64,000 nucleotides of DNA from Promicromonospora iranensis (GTDB lineage: Bacteria; Actinomycetota; Actinomycetes; Actinomycetales; Cellulomonadaceae), in assembly GCF_028994775.1 (NCBI RefSeq), contig NZ_JAJQMN010000006.1:354282-418281 (forward strand), in the 5' to 3' direction. The translations under genes and the position numbers were made by a program. This document shows positions 43,623 to 52,321 of the stretch, one piece after another; position 1 is the stretch's first letter; the number at the start of each line of letters is the position of its first letter. The notes beneath the pieces were generated by a model. That model ran no database searches and was not told the origin of the DNA. It worked only from the letters and a program-made list of their open reading frames with translations.

Positions 43623-44516
43623 ATGACCCTCAGCAGGATCCGCGCCCAGTGGGAGCGCCACGACGAGCGATTCGCGGCGGTCAACGGGGACGAGCACGTC
43701 AAGGTGCTCTTCGACGAGGGCAGCTGGCTCGAGGGACCCGCCTACTCGCCCGCCTGGCGCACGCTGCTGTTCAGCGACATCCCCGACGACCGGGTCCTCG
43801 CGCTGGACGAGGCGACCGGCCAGGTCGGCGTCTGGCGCAGCCCCGGCGGATACGCCAACGGCCGCACCATCGACCGGTCCGGCCGGATGATCCAGTGCGA
43901 GCAGGGCACGCGTGCGGTGACCCGGACCGAGCCGGACGGCACGGTGACCGTGCTGGCCGACCGGTGGCAGGGCAAGCGGTTCAACAGTCCCAACGACGTG
44001 GTCGAGCGCAGCGACGGCACGGTGTGGTTCACCGACCCGCCGTACGGGATCCTCAACGACTACGAGGGCCACCGCGCCACGCCGGAGATCGACGGCTGCC
44101 ACGTCTACCGCCTCGACCTGGACGGCACGGTCACGCGGGTCGCCGACGACTTCGAACGCCCCAACGGACTCGCCTTCTCCGCCGACGAGCGGACCCTCTA
44201 CATCGTCGACACCCACCACCGGCACCTGCGCCGCTTCGACGTGGGGCCAGACCTGTCGCTGTCCGGCGGGGAGGTGCTCGGCACGTCCGACGCCGGCGGC
44301 TACGACGGCGTCCGGCTCGACGACGGCGGCAGGCTCTGGGTGGCCGCGCACGACGGACTGCACTGCTGGCACCCGGACGGCACCCTGCTCGGCAAGCTGC
44401 TGCTGCCCGAGGTCTGCTCGAACCTCACCTTCGGCGGACCCAAGCGGAACGTCCTGTACGTGACGGCAACGAACATGCTGCTGTCGATCCGCCTGACCGT
44501 GACGGGAACTCGCTAG
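43623..44516 (+). CDS. SMP-30/gluconolactonase family sugar lactonase
   Basis: A six-bladed beta-propeller lactonase of 297 residues. Metal ligands of the family appear as Glu in WLEGPAYSPAW, Asn in FNSPNDVVERSDGTVWFTDPPYG, and Asn/Asp in FERPNGLAFSADERTLYIVD and GYDGVRLDDGGRLWVAA. It opens a sugar lactone to the free acid. Divergence from gntP around a shared operator suggests it produces the threonate- or erythronate-type acid used by the operon. Cytosolic; no signal peptide. Confidence 0.9.
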   Translation: MTLSRIRAQWERHDERFAAVNGDEHVKVLFDEGSWLEGPAYSPAWRTLLFSDIPDDRVLALDEATGQVGVWRSPGGYANGRTIDRSGRMIQCEQGTRAVTRTEPDGTVTVLADRWQGKRFNSPNDVVERSDGTVWFTDPPYGILNDYEGHRATPEIDGCHVYRLDLDGTVTRVADDFERPNGLAFSADERTLYIVDTHHRHLRRFDVGPDLSLSGGEVLGTSDAGGYDGVRLDDGGRLWVAAHDGLHCWHPDGTLLGKLLLPEVCSNLTFGGPKRNVLYVTATNMLLSIRLTVTGTR

Positions 44517-44593
44517 GTCGTGGCCTTGTCGGACCTGGCGGGACGAGTCGCCGGTCGCGCCACGGCCCTGGGGTGGACAGGTAGTCCGGGGGG

Positions 44594-44634
44594 TGTGTTG
44601 CTGCGAGTCGACAATGTCCACTCGCAGCAACACA
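44594..44634. terminator. Bidirectional hairpin after the lactonase gene
   Basis: A perfect 15-bp stem (TGTGTTGCTGCGAGT) around an 11-nt loop that itself contains GACAATGTC. It lies between convergent genes. The rest of the 214-bp gap shows nothing clear. Confidence 0.75.
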
Positions 44635-44730
44635 TCTCACCGACGTAGGTTGACCGCGAACGGCCGGCGGAGCATCAGACCGCCGGACCCACCGCCGTCG
44701 GCGTCCCGCCGGCGCTCCGGAGCGGCGCGG

Positions 44731-45897
44731 TCACGGCACGTCCTGGAACTCGACCTCCGGGTACGCGCCCGACGGACCGTCAAGCAGCGGTGCGTCCTGA
44801 CCGCGCAGGTGGCGGTCCAGGAACGCGCCCACGTAGGCGTTGGTGATCGTGACGCCTCGGACACCGGCAACGGTGTCCCCGGGCAGCGGCACGCCGAGCT
44901 GGTCGAGGAACATCAGCTGGTCGGTGAACGATCCGTGGTTGGCGGTCGGGACCTGGAGCCACAAGCCGGTCACTCCCAGGCGCGCCCGGTTGTCCGGCCA
45001 GTCGGTCCCGTCACTGGCGCCCGGCTCGTGCGACGAACTGCCCAGCATGAGGAACGGCCGGCCCGTCCCTGTCTCTGGAAAGTCCACCTGGAACGTGCCG
45101 TCCATGTTGACCCCGGCGTCCACGCGCCGGTCGTCGACGATCGCCGCCGCGGCGGCCGAGCCACCGAGCGAGTGTCCGACAACGGCGATGTGCCGTGCGT
45201 CGACGGCCGGGCCGTGCCGCCAGAGCCTGCCGTGCGTCAGCTCGTCCAGGATGAAGCTGATGTCGAGGGCTCGCCCTCGCGTGACCCAGGCGCCGACCTC
45301 TGCGCTGTTCTCGCGCTCGCAGAGCAGGCAGCCGGCGACGCTGCCGTCGGGGAGCTCCACGGCGCGGGCCTCGTACGTGTGGTCGACGCCGGCTACCACG
45401 TACCCGCGGGAGGCGAGGTCCTCGGCGAGCGACGTCAGCGACTCGCGGCTGAGGCCGGCGCCGGGCGACAGCACCACGAGCGGCCGCCGGCCCGGCAACG
45501 CCGGGGCCCGGTCGTAGGAGTAGGTCTCGACCGTCGTCAGGATGTCGCGCGGCACCGGCAGGTTCGCGCTCTCGACGATCGCCGCCGAGACCGTCTCCGA
45601 CGTGTACGCCGCGGGTTCGCCGTACGGCACCGCCGGGTACCAGACGGACACCATGAGCTCGCGACGTTCCTCGGGGCGCCACGGGTCGGCCCGATCGGCG
45701 TCGACAAGGTGGATCGGCTTCATGCCGACGGGGAACGGGCCGGTCGGCTCGGGCAGCGAGAGGGTCGGGACGGCGTCGGCGGACGGCACGGTGCCCGACG
45801 TCGGGCCGGCCGACGCGCTCGGTGCGGCGACCGCCGCGCAGGCCATGAGTGCCGTGGCGACGAGTGCTGTCGGAACCATGCGTCTACGTGTCTTCAT
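44731..45897 (-). CDS. Exported alpha/beta hydrolase (PAF-acetylhydrolase-like)
   Basis: A 388-residue hydrolase. An N-terminal signal sequence (MVPTALVATALMACAAVAAPSASA) has a possible lipobox-like MAC at Cys20, but it could equally be cut by signal peptidase I. Nucleophile Ser243 in GHSLGG, an oxyanion segment LVVLSPGAGLS, and a late ANHGSFTD with the probable His. ELMVSVWYPA fits platelet-activating-factor acetylhydrolase or dienelactone-hydrolase-type esterases. Substrate unknown. Divergent from the glycosyltransferase gene. Confidence 0.83.
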   Translation of the reverse strand: MKTRRRMVPTALVATALMACAAVAAPSASAGPTSGTVPSADAVPTLSLPEPTGPFPVGMKPIHLVDADRADPWRPEERRELMVSVWYPAVPYGEPAAYTSETVSAAIVESANLPVPRDILTTVETYSYDRAPALPGRRPLVVLSPGAGLSRESLTSLAEDLASRGYVVAGVDHTYEARAVELPDGSVAGCLLCERENSAEVGAWVTRGRALDISFILDELTHGRLWRHGPAVDARHIAVVGHSLGGSAAAAAIVDDRRVDAGVNMDGTFQVDFPETGTGRPFLMLGSSSHEPGASDGTDWPDNRARLGVTGLWLQVPTANHGSFTDQLMFLDQLGVPLPGDTVAGVRGVTITNAYVGAFLDRHLRGQDAPLLDGPSGAYPEVEFQDVP

Positions 45898-46036
45898 GTC
45901 TGGGTTATTTCACGGCGCCGACCCGCAGGCCAAGGGTTCTCGGGCAGTTCCAGGGACGAGCCAGGGAGATCCCTGAACGAACCCCTGTCCAGCGAAAACG
46001 CTCGTCCGGACCTGTCCGTTCCCCTAGCCTGGCCCG

Positions 46037-47296
46037 ATGACGCACTCCTATCTCTTCGCCCTGACCGACGGGGGCGGGACGGTCCCTCCTGAGCTCGGTG
46101 CGGCGCGACGGCTGGTCGAGCGGGGGCATCGCGTGACGGTCCTGGGCGAGGACTCCATGGCCCCGGAGGTCGCCGCCGCCGGTGCTGCGTTCACACCCTG
46201 GCAAGCCGCTCCCAACCGGACCGACCGAAGCCCGGACGGCACGTCCTACCGTGACTGGGAGATCAGGAGCCCGCTCGCTCAGGCCCGCGGGATGGCCGAC
46301 CACATGCTGGTCGGCCCCGCGGCGGGCCAGGCCCTCGACGTGACGGCGGCCGTCGAGCGGGAGCGGCCCGATCTGGTCGTCACGTCGTTCGTCGCGCTGG
46401 GCGCGATGCTCGCCGCCGAGGCGGAGGGCATCTCGTTCGACGTGCTGCTGCCCAACATCTACACCATGCCCGCCCCGGGGATGCCGCCGATGGGCATGGG
46501 GTTGCGACCGGCCACCGGGCGCCCGGGCAGGCTCCGGGACCAGCTGGTGAACGGTGCCAGCACGCGTCTCGTCGACAAGTACGTGCTCCCCCGGCTCAAT
46601 GCCGTGCGCGATGAGTACGGGCTGGCGCCGGTGGACCACACCTGGGACCAGGTGCGCCGAGCTCGGCGTCTGCTGCTCCTGACCAGCCAGGAGTTCGACT
46701 TCCCGGCCGAGCTCCCCGCGAACGCACGGTACGTCGGCCCCGTGCTCGACGACCCGGCCTGGGCCGTCGACACCACCTGGTCCGCACCGCCCGGCGACGC
46801 TCCCCTGGTCCTCGTCGCGCTCTCGTCGACCTTTCAGGACCAGGCCGCATGCCTGCAGCGCATCATCGACGCTCTCGGCAGCCTCCCGGTCCGCGGGCTG
46901 GTCACGACCGGACCGGCGCTCTCGCCGGCCGTGCTGCGCGCACCGTCGAACGTGACCGTCGTCGCCTCCGCGCCGCACCGCGACGTGATGCGTCAGGCCG
47001 CTCTCGTCGTGACCCACGGCGGCCACGGCACCCTCATCAAGGCGTTCGCGGCCGGGCTCCCTGCCGTCGTGTTGCACCACGGGCGTGACCAGGCGGACAA
47101 CGCGATCCGCGTGACCACCAGGGGTGCGGGCGTCGCCGTGCGCCGCACGGCGCCGTCCTCGGCGGTCGCACGCGCCGTCCGGCAGGTCGTGGAGGATCCG
47201 GCCTATGCACGGGCGGCAGAGGCGCTCGGCGCGGCAGCACGACGGGACGCCGAGAGCGGGCTCCTCGTCACGGAGCTGGAGCGGCTCACCGACTGA
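46037..47296 (+). CDS. GT1 (UDP-glycosyltransferase-like) glycosyltransferase
   Basis: A GT-B fold enzyme of 419 residues, like macrolide and flavonoid glycosyltransferases. The N-terminal acceptor half begins FALTDGGGTVPPELGAARRLVERGHRV. The C-terminal donor half has LVLVALSSTFQDQ, VVASAPHRDVMRQAALVVTHGGHGTL (the UDPGT signature) and VLHHGRDQADNAIRV. It probably sugars a small hydrophobic molecule for detoxification or secondary metabolism. No biosynthetic cluster surrounds it. Convergent with the MerR gene. Confidence 0.87.
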   Translation: MTHSYLFALTDGGGTVPPELGAARRLVERGHRVTVLGEDSMAPEVAAAGAAFTPWQAAPNRTDRSPDGTSYRDWEIRSPLAQARGMADHMLVGPAAGQALDVTAAVERERPDLVVTSFVALGAMLAAEAEGISFDVLLPNIYTMPAPGMPPMGMGLRPATGRPGRLRDQLVNGASTRLVDKYVLPRLNAVRDEYGLAPVDHTWDQVRRARRLLLLTSQEFDFPAELPANARYVGPVLDDPAWAVDTTWSAPPGDAPLVLVALSSTFQDQAACLQRIIDALGSLPVRGLVTTGPALSPAVLRAPSNVTVVASAPHRDVMRQAALVVTHGGHGTLIKAFAAGLPAVVLHHGRDQADNAIRVTTRGAGVAVRRTAPSSAVARAVRQVVEDPAYARAAEALGAAARRDAESGLLVTELERLTD

Positions 47297-47341
47297 TCGT
47301 CGGAAGTTCCGCCGAGCAGCTGCGTCCGGTGGATCCCACGC

Positions 47342-47815
47342 TCAGAACGGCTGCCTGTGGCCGCTGCGCAGCGCTTCCGCCAGGACCGCCCCCTGAGCAG
47401 GCTTCCCGTCGACGATGTCCTGGACGTGCGAGCGGAAGCCCGGGCAGGCGGTGATGTCGTGGGCGCGGCACTCGAGCGCATGGCGCGTCATCTCGCGGGA
47501 CAGCTCCATCTCGGCCATGCGCCGCTCCAGGTCCGCGATGTGCGCCTCGAGGATCACGTGCCGGTCGTACGCGCCCCCGTCGAGCAGCACCCGGATCTGC
47601 TCCAGGCTCATGCCCGCCGCCTTGCTGCGCATGATCGTGGCGACACGGAAGGCGTCGTCGGCGTCGTACCGGCGGCGGCCGGCGCCGTCGCGGGCCGGGC
47701 TGAGCAGGCCCATGGCCTCCCAGTGGCGCAGCACATGCGTCTCCAGGCCGAACCGCGCGGCGAGGTCGCCGACCGACCAGGCCGACTGGTCTCCGGGCAC
47801 GAGGGTTGACTTCAT
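47342..47815 (-). CDS. MerR-family transcriptional regulator
   Basis: A 157-residue regulator. Winged-helix N-terminus (WSVGDLAARFGLETHVLRHWEAMGLLSPARDGAGRRRYDADD), then a coiled-coil dimerisation helix (ILEAHIADLERRMAEMELSREM). The C-terminus has CRAHDITACPGF, two Cys ten residues apart, which could sense a ligand or redox state. The start codon ATG lies within the second half of a perfect 24-bp palindrome shared with the divergent hydrolase gene, so autoregulation is very likely. Confidence 0.9.
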   Translation of the reverse strand: MKSTLVPGDQSAWSVGDLAARFGLETHVLRHWEAMGLLSPARDGAGRRRYDADDAFRVATIMRSKAAGMSLEQIRVLLDGGAYDRHVILEAHIADLERRMAEMELSREMTRHALECRAHDITACPGFRSHVQDIVDGKPAQGAVLAEALRSGHRQPF

Positions 47816-47830
47816 GTCGACATGAAGTCA
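47807..47830. promoter_or_regulatory. Perfect 24-bp palindrome, probable MerR operator
   Basis: Each half is TGACTTCATGTC (and its complement). It covers the MerR start codon (47813-47815) and lies 84 bp upstream of the divergent lipoprotein hydrolase gene. A 24-bp perfect dyad is longer than usual MerR spacer-type sites. Confidence 0.85.
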
Positions 47831-47913
47831 CAGGCTGGGCCCTGCCCGCAAGGCCTTACGGGGCCGGACGCCACGACCGGGCGCCGACACCACCTCGCCA
47901 GGACAGGAATCCC

Positions 47914-48954
47914 ATGACCTCCGCACCAGCACGCGCCGCACGCCACGCTGCCCGACGTCCAGCCGCTGTGGCGGCCGCCACGCTTTCCCTGCTCCTGGCC
48001 GTCGGGCTCGCCGCCTGCACTCCGCAAGCCGACGCCTCGTACGCCGACGACCCTCCGGCGCATGCCGCCGCGACGCAGGACGATCCCGAGTTCCAGGACG
48101 GATTCCGGCACGAGTTCGCGACCGTCGACGGCGTCCGGATGCACTACGTGACCGGCGGGAGCGGCACGCCGGTGGTCCTGCTCCACGGCTGGCCGCAGAC
48201 CTGGTTCAGCTGGTGGTCGATCATGCCGGAGCTCGCCGAGCGGCACACGGTCTACGCCGTCGACCTGCCCGGGCTGGGAGACAGCACCGGGATTCCCGAC
48301 GGGTACGACAAGGCGACGCTCGCACGATACGTGCACGGCCTGGTCGCCGGCCGGCTCGGGGTGCACGACGCCCAGGTCGTCGGGCACGATCTGGGCGCGG
48401 CCGTGGCGTTCCAGTACGCCGCCCAGTTCCCCGAGGACACCGCACGCCTCGGCTACCTCGACCTGCCGCTCCCAGGACCCGCCCTGGACGCGCCCACCTA
48501 TCGCTCGCTGAGCTGGCACATCGCCCTCCACTCGCAGCCAGAGGTCCCCGAGACGCTGGTCGGTGACGACGTCCGCGAGTACCTGGAGCTGTTCTACCCC
48601 CAGGTCGCGTTCGGCGGGACGGCGTTCGGGGGCACCTCGGACCGCACCCCGTTCACCGACGCCGAGGTCGACGAGTACGCGCGGACGTACAGCAGGCCCG
48701 ACGCCCTGGCCGGCGGCTTCGAGCTCTACCGAGCCCTGGACCAGGACGTGCTCGACACCACGGCGGCGGACCCGGTGGACGCCCCGACCCTGCTCATGTC
48801 CGCCGAGGGCCAGATCGACGCGATCCGGGGCACGGCCGCGCCACGCATGACCAACATCGTGCGGGCCGTGGACGTACCGCACGCCGGGCACTGGCTCGTC
48901 GAGGAGAATCCCGAGTTCGTCACCACGGAGCTGCTGCGATTCCTCGACGAGTGA
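47914..48954 (+). CDS. Lipoprotein alpha/beta hydrolase, epoxide-hydrolase-like
   Basis: A 346-residue exported hydrolase. Signal peptide with lipobox LAAC (Cys35), so it is anchored outside the membrane. HGWPQTW at 91-97 is the epoxide-hydrolase oxyanion motif, and Asp159 in GHDLG is the nucleophile, as in epoxide hydrolases and haloalkane dehalogenases. The base His is in VPHAGHWLVEENPE. The start is the ATG at 47914 with AGGA upstream. Divergent from merR across the palindrome, so it is probably the MerR target, perhaps detoxifying an electrophile at the cell surface. Confidence 0.9.
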   Translation: MTSAPARAARHAARRPAAVAAATLSLLLAVGLAACTPQADASYADDPPAHAAATQDDPEFQDGFRHEFATVDGVRMHYVTGGSGTPVVLLHGWPQTWFSWWSIMPELAERHTVYAVDLPGLGDSTGIPDGYDKATLARYVHGLVAGRLGVHDAQVVGHDLGAAVAFQYAAQFPEDTARLGYLDLPLPGPALDAPTYRSLSWHIALHSQPEVPETLVGDDVREYLELFYPQVAFGGTAFGGTSDRTPFTDAEVDEYARTYSRPDALAGGFELYRALDQDVLDTTAADPVDAPTLLMSAEGQIDAIRGTAAPRMTNIVRAVDVPHAGHWLVEENPEFVTTELLRFLDE

Positions 48955-48972
48955 CGAGTGACGAGTGACGAG
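48947..48972. repeat. 7-bp tandem repeat at the hydrolase stop codon
   Basis: Three to four copies of GACGAGT span the end of the hydrolase gene and the gap before the convergent TadG-like gene. The stop TGA is inside the array. Confidence 0.75.
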
Positions 48973-48990
48973 CGGCAGCGCGCCGGGGCG

Positions 48991-49737
48991 TCAGTCCACC
49001 AGCACGACGGCGCTGGAGTAACCGTCGACGTCGGGCGGCGTCCAGGCTGGCTCGTCGTCCTCGTCGTCCTCCCCGTCCTCGCCCCCGTCCTCGCCCTCTC
49101 CCGGATCGCTGCCGGGGTCCTCGCCGCCCTCCTCGCCGCCCGGCACGCCACCGTCCCGCGGGTCCTCCGGCTCCGGCTCGGTACGGCACAGCCCGTCGAT
49201 CAGCCAGCCCAGGCCGTCGACGCCCAGGCACAGCCCACCGCGCAGCGTGATGCCCGCCGTCGCCGTCGCCTCCGAGCGGATCTCGGTGCCCGGCACGCTC
49301 TCGTCGTGCCGCACCTGGGCGGTCACCTGAAGAAGTTCCGGATCGATGGCGACCTCCCCCAGCAGCTCCGCCCCGTTGCGCTCGGCGTACGCCCGGGCCG
49401 CCTCGTTCATCTCCTCCTGGAGGTCCGGGCCGAGCAGGGCCTGCTCGGCGATCCCCCAGAACCCCTCCGGCTCGGAGATCCCGAGGTGCAGCCCGTGCAG
49501 CACGCCCAGGTGCTCGTTCCACTCCTGGGCGGCGGCGAGCGCCGCGGCGTCGGCGGCCGTCCCGGCCTGGCGGCGGTCGTTGGTCGCCGAGCCCAGCATC
49601 GTGACGACCAGCACCGCGACGGACAGCATGCCGACGGCGATCGGGATCGTCATCACGTGCATCGAGCCGCGCTCCCGGTCGTCGGCCGTCGGCCGCGTCT
49701 CGGCCGGTCGGTGAGTCTCGGCCGGTCGGCGTGTCAT
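48991..49737 (-). CDS. TadG-like pilus-assembly membrane protein
   Basis: A 248-residue protein with a cytoplasmic N-terminus, one membrane helix (MHVMTIPIAVGMLSVAVLVVTML) and TadG/TadE-type NDRRQAGTAADAAALAAAQEW after it. The rest is extracytoplasmic, with a Gly/Glu/Asp-rich acidic stretch (residues about 190-235). It is the last gene of the Tad locus, 2 bp after the OmpA-family gene. GGGGGAG precedes the ATG at 49737. Likely a minor pilin-like or assembly component. Confidence 0.75.
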   Translation of the reverse strand: MTRRPAETHRPAETRPTADDRERGSMHVMTIPIAVGMLSVAVLVVTMLGSATNDRRQAGTAADAAALAAAQEWNEHLGVLHGLHLGISEPEGFWGIAEQALLGPDLQEEMNEAARAYAERNGAELLGEVAIDPELLQVTAQVRHDESVPGTEIRSEATATAGITLRGGLCLGVDGLGWLIDGLCRTEPEPEDPRDGGVPGGEEGGEDPGSDPGEGEDGGEDGEDDEDDEPAWTPPDVDGYSSAVVLVD

Positions 49738-49739
49738 GG

Positions 49740-51281
49740 TCACTCCCCCGCCTGGTCGGTGACGGGCACGTCGGTGATGCGGAACCGGTCCGGTCCGTCG
49801 ACGGTCACGGTGTCCTGCCCGGTGTCCGGCCACACCACGGTGATCGCCGTCGACTGGCCCCGGTCCAGGGTCTGGATCTCCTCGTCCCCGGCCAGCCGGC
49901 GCAGCACGAACCCGCCCGACCTCTTCTCGGCCACGTAGTCGAACGGCAGCACCCGCTCCTGCGGGGCGAGCAGGGAGAGGTTGTGCGGCCCGGCCACCTC
50001 AGCCAGGGTGCCGAACTTCCGGTCGCCGAACAGGTTGAGGTGGGCGGGGAGGAACCAGGCCGGGTCGACGGCGGTGCCCGTGGCCCGCTCCGCGACGAGC
50101 GTGCCGACGATCGCCCCGGGGCGACGCACCATGGACTCGACCTCGACCGTGTACTCACCGCGGTCCGTCGCGATGGTGACGGCGGCGTTCCGCGCCGTCG
50201 GGGCGTCGGTCCCCGGGAGATCGTCCCCGGCCTCGGACTCGACCACGAGGTGCCCCTCGAAGTGGATCTCGACGCGCCGGTTGGCGGCCCGCGCCTCGTC
50301 GCTCCTCCCCTCCGCGACGGGCTCCGACTCGCCGCGACCCTCCTCGGTCACCGTGAACCCGTCGCCCAGATCGGCGCGCAGGCGCTCGGCGACGGACCGG
50401 GCCCGGCGCTCGGACAGGGCCTGGTTGTACGCGTCGGTGTCGACGTCGTCGGTGTGCCCCACGACGTGCACCTCGCCGGCGTCGGCCTGCTCGACGATCG
50501 ACGCGGCGGCCCGTTCGACCACGCCCCGCGCGGCGCGCGACATCGTGTGCTCGTCGCTCGCGAACAGCACGTCGGAGGCCAGCGTGACGGTCACGTCCTC
50601 CTCCTCGGCGGACGTCGCCGAGGAGGCGTCGTACCCCTGGGTGAAGGCGCGCAGCGGCTTCGTCGACGCCTGCTCGACACCGCCGACCTGCTCGACGGCG
50701 TCGGCGAAGTCGTCACCTGCCGCGGCGACGGGCAGCGTGACGACGCCGTACCCGGGCAGCAGCACGTCCACCGAGTCACCGGCCGGCGCCGCGAAGACGG
50801 CGACGGCGGAGCCGCGCAGCGTCTCGTCACCGGACCCGCGCCCGACCTGCTCGATCAGCGCGGCGGCGGAGCCGTCGTCCGCCGTCGCCACGGGGTGCAC
50901 GACGCCGGCGGCGGTGTCGACGAGACGGACGCCGCGACCGTCGGTGACCGAGTTGCCGAGCCCGCCCAGGCTGAGCGTGACCGTCGAGAAGCGCAGCGGG
51001 TCGTCGCCGGCCGGCTCCGCGGTGAACTCGTACCGCAGCACGGCCAGGTCGCCGTCGACCTCGACCGGGCGCAGGTCGAAGCGCACCCGCGCCTCGTGCC
51101 ACTCCCGCTCCACGGAGACGACCTCGTCCGGAGGCGTGGTGCCTCCGGACGAGGTGGAAGATGCCGACGCGTCGGGCGGGGACGACGTCACCGCGTCGGT
51201 CCGGTCGGGCCCGGTGAGCCCGCAGCCGGCCAGCAGGCCGACGAGACCGACGGCGAGCGCCGCCCGGTGTGCCTGACGCAT
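49740..51281 (-). CDS. OmpA-family lipoprotein of the Tad locus
   Basis: A 513-residue lipoprotein: signal peptide with lipobox LAGC, then a Ser/Thr-rich linker. An OmpA-like peptidoglycan-binding domain sits in the middle (VTLASDVLFASDEHTM; VHVVGHTDDVDTDAYNQALSERRARSVAERL; NRRVEIHFEG). The C-terminal part, about 160 residues, is of unknown fold. In an organism without an outer membrane it could tie the pilus to the wall. GGAGGAA precedes the ATG. Located between the pilin and TadG-like genes. Confidence 0.87.
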   Translation of the reverse strand: MRQAHRAALAVGLVGLLAGCGLTGPDRTDAVTSSPPDASASSTSSGGTTPPDEVVSVEREWHEARVRFDLRPVEVDGDLAVLRYEFTAEPAGDDPLRFSTVTLSLGGLGNSVTDGRGVRLVDTAAGVVHPVATADDGSAAALIEQVGRGSGDETLRGSAVAVFAAPAGDSVDVLLPGYGVVTLPVAAAGDDFADAVEQVGGVEQASTKPLRAFTQGYDASSATSAEEEDVTVTLASDVLFASDEHTMSRAARGVVERAAASIVEQADAGEVHVVGHTDDVDTDAYNQALSERRARSVAERLRADLGDGFTVTEEGRGESEPVAEGRSDEARAANRRVEIHFEGHLVVESEAGDDLPGTDAPTARNAAVTIATDRGEYTVEVESMVRRPGAIVGTLVAERATGTAVDPAWFLPAHLNLFGDRKFGTLAEVAGPHNLSLLAPQERVLPFDYVAEKRSGGFVLRRLAGDEEIQTLDRGQSTAITVVWPDTGQDTVTVDGPDRFRITDVPVTDQAGE

Positions 51282-51318
51282 CCAGTTCCTCCGTCGTGGT
51301 TCAGGTGGGCCGTGGCCC

Positions 51319-51570
51319 TTACTCGCCGCCGCCACCACCTGCGCCGGCGATGTCGTTGACGGCCTCGGTGAGCTGCGTGACGATCGCGTCGCCGACGTCG
51401 CTCGCGGCGGCGATGACGATACCGACGACGGCGACCACCAGCAGGACGGCGCCGACGTACTCCACGGTGCCCTGTCCGCGCTCGTCGTCGTGTGCCTGAC
51501 GTGCCGCACGCTCGACGGTGTCCACGAGCGCGGTCCTGGCCGCGACTGCCTTGTGCATCAGCTTGTTCAT
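51319..51570 (-). CDS. Flp-like pilin
   Basis: An 83-residue prepilin candidate: charged leader, then RGQGTVEYVGAVLLVVAVVGIVIAA, where Gly precedes the hydrophobic stretch and Glu is at +5 region (the GTVEY pattern of class IVb pilins). The mature protein is short and ends in Gly-rich IAGAGGGGGE. A GGAGGT ribosome binding site precedes the ATG. Probably the major Tad pilin; no prepilin peptidase gene is in the window. Confidence 0.8.
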   Translation of the reverse strand: MNKLMHKAVAARTALVDTVERAARQAHDDERGQGTVEYVGAVLLVVAVVGIVIAAASDVGDAIVTQLTEAVNDIAGAGGGGGE

Positions 51571-51637
51571 GGTGACCTCCACGTTGGTGTCCGGGTGCCG
51601 GCCGTGGGCCCTGCGGACCTCGACCACGCCTGCAAAC

Positions 51638-52321
51638 CTACGGAGCCGGGGTGGCCGGTCCCAGGGCGCGGGGACCCGGTGCAGGCCCCTTTCCGCCTGG
51701 GCCCTTGGCACTACCGTGGTCCGGGCCCCCGTGGAGCCAGCGCACGATGGCCTGGCTCCGCGTGGTCACGCCGAGCTTGGCGAAGAGGCTGTTCACGTGG
51801 TTCTTCACGGTCTTCTCGGAGATGAACAACCGCGCCGCGACCTCGCCGTTCGAGAGGCCCTCGGCCACGAGGTCCATCACCTCGGCCTCGCGCCGCGACA
51901 GGAGCTCGCGCACGGACGGTCCCCGGTCGCGCACGGCGGGGGCCACGGCGACCCCGGAGACGACCTGGCTACCGTTCCGGCAGAGCCGGATGGCGTCGAC
52001 CATCGCCGCCGGCTCCAGCGCACCGTGCACGAGGTAGCCGGCCGCGCCGGCGGCCATCGCCTCGGACACGGTCGCCGGGTCGTCGGTGTGGGTCAGCATC
52101 ACGACCGTGGCGCCGGACAGCCGGGGCAGCAGCTCCAGCCCGCTCATGCGGGGCATCCGGACGTCCAGCAGCACGACGTCGACCTGGCCGGCGCACACGC
52201 ACGCCACCGCCTCGTCGGGGTCGCCCGTGTCGATCACGGACGTGACACCAGGTGTCCCGTCCAGCAGCGTCCTCAGACCCATCCGGATGATGGGGTTGTC
52301 GTCCACGGCGAGTATCCGCAT
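51638..52321 (-). CDS. NarL/LuxR-family response regulator in the Tad locus
   Basis: A 227-residue response regulator. Receiver with VDDN, phosphoacceptor Asp in VVLLDVRMPRMSG, and Thr in VVMLTHTDD. The usual receiver Lys position reads GYLVHGA, so it may be non-canonical. A LuxR helix-turn-helix follows (LSRREAEVMDLVAEGLSNGEVAARLFISEKTVKNHVNSLFAKLG) and a Gly/Pro-rich tail. Its start shares one base with the kinase stop (TGATG). Its position just upstream of the pilin gene suggests it controls pilus expression. Confidence 0.9.
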   Translation of the reverse strand: MRILAVDDNPIIRMGLRTLLDGTPGVTSVIDTGDPDEAVACVCAGQVDVVLLDVRMPRMSGLELLPRLSGATVVMLTHTDDPATVSEAMAAGAAGYLVHGALEPAAMVDAIRLCRNGSQVVSGVAVAPAVRDRGPSVRELLSRREAEVMDLVAEGLSNGEVAARLFISEKTVKNHVNSLFAKLGVTTRSQAIVRWLHGGPDHGSAKGPGGKGPAPGPRALGPATPAP

